Origin: Ettlia oleoabundans
Lineage: Eukaryota > Chlorophyta > Chlorophyceae > Chlamydomonadales
Assembly (NCBI GenBank): GCA_019693395.1
Contig: JAAMXP010000277.1
Coordinates: 1 to 10,115 of the forward strand
Length of the DNA stretch: 10,115 nt
Direction of reading: 5' to 3'
Shown here: positions 8,320 to 10,115 of the stretch, piece by piece
Layout of the letters: each line of letters opens with the position of its first letter
Position numbering within the stretch: the stretch's first letter is position 1
The notes under the pieces: model-generated
Seen by the model: only the letters and a program-made list of their open reading frames with translations
Database searches by the model: none
What the model was told of the DNA's origin: nothing
Position numbers and translations under genes: made by a program

Positions 8320-8570
8320 CCCTTTTAAAACAGTTTGCGGTTTACATAGCCAACACTTTTTGTTTCACAGACCGGTACATCCACGACCTGTACTCTTTGA
8401 ACAATGTATTGCTCTCGCTGCTCACCTACGAGTCACAATTCCTCCCTGGATTCCCACAGCTCAACGGTGTCTACCCTGCTCACTCATCCCTTAAGCACAC
8501 CGCCTCAGGCCTACACTGTGCCCCTCTTAAATATTACCATCAAACCTATGGAGCACACCACCAACGCTCT
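8320..8570 (+). pseudogene. Degraded reverse-transcriptase-like fragment
   Basis: In one frame the sequence reads FTDRYIHDLYSLNN (about 8364-8405) and then VYPAHSSLKHTASG (8469-8510). The spacing resembles the palm region of eukaryotic reverse transcriptases with RYIDDL...NN followed by IYP...L...T. Similarity is then better kept in the next frame (from 8512: YTVPLLNITIKP, like a YLDI-type strand), which implies a frameshift. The catalytic pair expected as Asp-Asp is His-Asp (CAC at 8382-8384), so the fragment would be inactive. No intact start, integrase or endonuclease is visible. The element class is not determined, and the assignment rests on motif recognition only. Confidence 0.45.
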
Positions 8571-8814
8571 GCCCCTCACCACTCAAGTCTCAGCGGCAGT
8601 ACCAATCTCCCCAGTCCTCCGCCCATCCCATCACACTCCGCAGGTGTGCCCACGATACCGAGCTCTTGGAGGCAGCGACAGCGGCAGTGGCAGTTTGCAG
8701 CACGTGCTTGCCCCTCTCTTTCTTCAGCCCAGCCCCCGGTGGCACATCGCTACCCTACTCCACCCACACACAGTCGTCCAAATTGCTTGCTCCCCTAGCT
8801 GCATCCGTCTTCTG

Positions 8815-9211
8815 GAGGGACAGCACGACGTTTGTACAGCTCATTCTTGAGAGTGCACTGCCCGTTATGGAAGAAAGGATCAGCACAGAAAAGCATGCAA
8901 GGCTGACGACTGTGGGGGGACTGGGGAAGCTATATGCCACCGGGGGCTGGGCTTAACAATAATAAGGGCAAGCATGGCATGCAAGCTGAAGGTGATGCTG
9001 CCACTGTCGCTGGAAGCGGGGTATCTGAGCCACACCTGCGTAGCGGAGGGAGATGCTAGGAAGGGATGCAGATGTTGGTAGGCGTATAGCGCGCCGCTAA
9101 CGCTTGCTGACGGCTGTGGAGGTGCCCCCGGTGGCTAGTGTGACCTGCAGGGGGAGGGAGAGTACTAGGGACTGCTGCCACGCGGGAGGGACAGCGCGGC
9201 GTTTGTACAGC
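8815..9211. repeat. Dispersed 26-base direct repeat
   Basis: The same 26-base unit, starting GAGGGACAGC and ending GTTTGTACAGC, is found at 8815-8840 and 9186-9211. The copies differ at two positions, both A in the first and G in the second. The coordinates given span both copies. A 12-base inverted pair, GCCACCGGGGGC (8936-8947) and its complement (9124-9135), lies between them. Confidence 0.75.
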
Positions 9212-9590
9212 CGACAACATCGCGCCACTGCTCCTGGTGGATTTGGGACATAATTGCTCGCCTCGGTGACGTTCAATCTCATTCCGTCGTCGGCTGTCAG
9301 CTCGGAACGCACCTCCGCGTTCGCGGTACACGCCGTACGCTGCAATAATCGCGCTGTCGCCCGTGAGGCCTCACCTACTAGAAAACTGGTAGCCAGGAGT
9401 GCACTAGTCTGGGGGTACCCCGGCGGGTCTTCCACCCTACCCCCGTTATCTCTCAATTCAGCACTACGGTGGATTGACTTCGACAGACACCTTTATAGGG
9501 TTGTACAACATGTACAGGGAGGCCCCACAGTGGCAGCGGCATAATTACTGCAGTGTAGAGTGCAGTAGGTATCAGTGATGAGGTCCGAAT
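9212..9590. other. No recognisable gene
   Basis: Overlapping frames of 90-120 codons occur on both strands without recognisable motifs. TTGTACAACATGTACA near 9500 is a short imperfect palindrome. Nothing else is resolvable. Confidence 0.3.
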
Positions 9591-9710
9591 TCACTTTCGC
9601 CTCCGAAATGCGCCCAAAACAAACTCGCCACTCGCTATTCGCTGCTCCTCCTTCAGCCGACGAAATGGCTGCTTCATTCCAGGAAGTGGTACAACGAGGT
9701 ACAGCACCTC

Positions 9711-9892
9711 CCTCGCTTCGTTCGCTTCATTCGCCACGCAAACCGTGATGTTCGCCCAGCTCGCTTCATTCTTTCGTCTCACAGCCCCGGCTTTCTTCAT
9801 TCGCTTCGTTCGCTTCGCTGGGCCGCCAACCCCGCCCTTGAGCACTATGCAGCTAGCCCGGCTTGCTTCATTCGCTGCGTTCGCTTCGCTGG
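9711..9892. repeat. Degenerate TTCGC/TTCAT pentanucleotide array
   Basis: Clusters of TTCGC, TTCGT and TTCAT units occur at 9712-9734, 9759-9776, 9795-9821 and 9866-9892. The last two are 27-base copies differing at one base. Any frame through it gives low-complexity peptide, so the open frames here are not taken as genes. Confidence 0.75.
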
Positions 9893-10115
9893 CGCTGTCC
9901 CGCCCTGGGGGTCACTGGTGGAGCCTGCCATGCCGCCTGCGCTGCACACACCCACGGTTGGGGCTGCGGCAGCAGCACCCATAGAGCTCACGTCGAGGTT
10001 GGTGTAGCGATTGGCGTTGCAGCTATTGAACTAGTGCACGGCACTCCACCTGTTTCAGTGCCCAACAGTCAGTTCCATAACTGCAAGTTGCCCGCGGTGT
10101 GTGTGTGTGTGGGGG
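9893..10115. other. Window end, GT microsatellite
   Basis: No gene is recognised. A (GT)n tract followed by G's ends the window (about 10098-10115). Confidence 0.5.

Noticed and set aside
7995..8798. 267-codon plus-strand frame as an intact protein
   Set aside because: Only a short section resembles reverse transcriptase. Similarity then shifts frame, and the ends are Pro/Ser/His-rich low-complexity sequence.
9591..9845. Minus-strand frame rich in Lys/Arg and Asn-Glu-Ala
   Set aside because: Its composition is explained by the TTCGC/TTCAT array read in reverse, with no recognisable motif.
1..10115. CRISPR array, rRNA or tRNA genes
   Set aside because: No regularly spaced identical repeats, conserved rRNA blocks or tRNA T-loop/acceptor pattern were seen. 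The spliced gene shows the DNA is eukaryotic.

Overview
This window looks like nuclear DNA of a green alga, probably a chlorophycean or volvocine species. Three things point that way. A bacterial-type organellar enzyme gene is split by ten short introns, all with CAG acceptors. A TGTAA motif, the volvocine poly(A) signal, lies downstream of that gene. The flanking DNA is rich in microsatellites, foldback repeats and decayed mobile elements. The species cannot be named from the sequence.

Only one gene can be called with confidence. It is on the minus strand (5445 down to 2499, 11 exons) and encodes GatA, the amidase subunit of the organellar Glu-tRNA(Gln) amidotransferase (GatCAB). Joining the exons gives 507 codons with every phase matching. 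The catalytic residues fall at Lys79, Ser154 and Ser178, the bacterial numbering. Three of the ten introns use GC-AG rather than GT-AG boundaries. No organelle-targeting peptide follows from the first in-frame ATG. A possible transit-peptide exon lies just upstream (5654-5588), but the junction is unproven.

Layout: 1-905 has a short tandem duplication and a promoter-like cluster, where two E2F-type sites face each other next to a TATA box. 905-2130 shows no recognisable gene. 2131-5660 is gatA with its 3' region and possible 5' exon. 5660-6050 is upstream DNA with a perfect palindrome. 6052-6235 is a CCTAGG-rich foldback. 6485-6852 is a small element with 28-bp terminal inverted repeats and TA flanks, a MITE. 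7000-8230 is unassigned apart from one 126-codon open frame. 8320-8570 is a broken fragment resembling a reverse transcriptase. 8800-9560 has scattered repeats. 9711-9892 is a degenerate TTCGC/TTCAT array, and the window ends in a GT microsatellite.

No genes other than gatA can be shown to work together. The most distinctive biology is the intron structure of gatA and the cluster of foldback elements and repeats around it.
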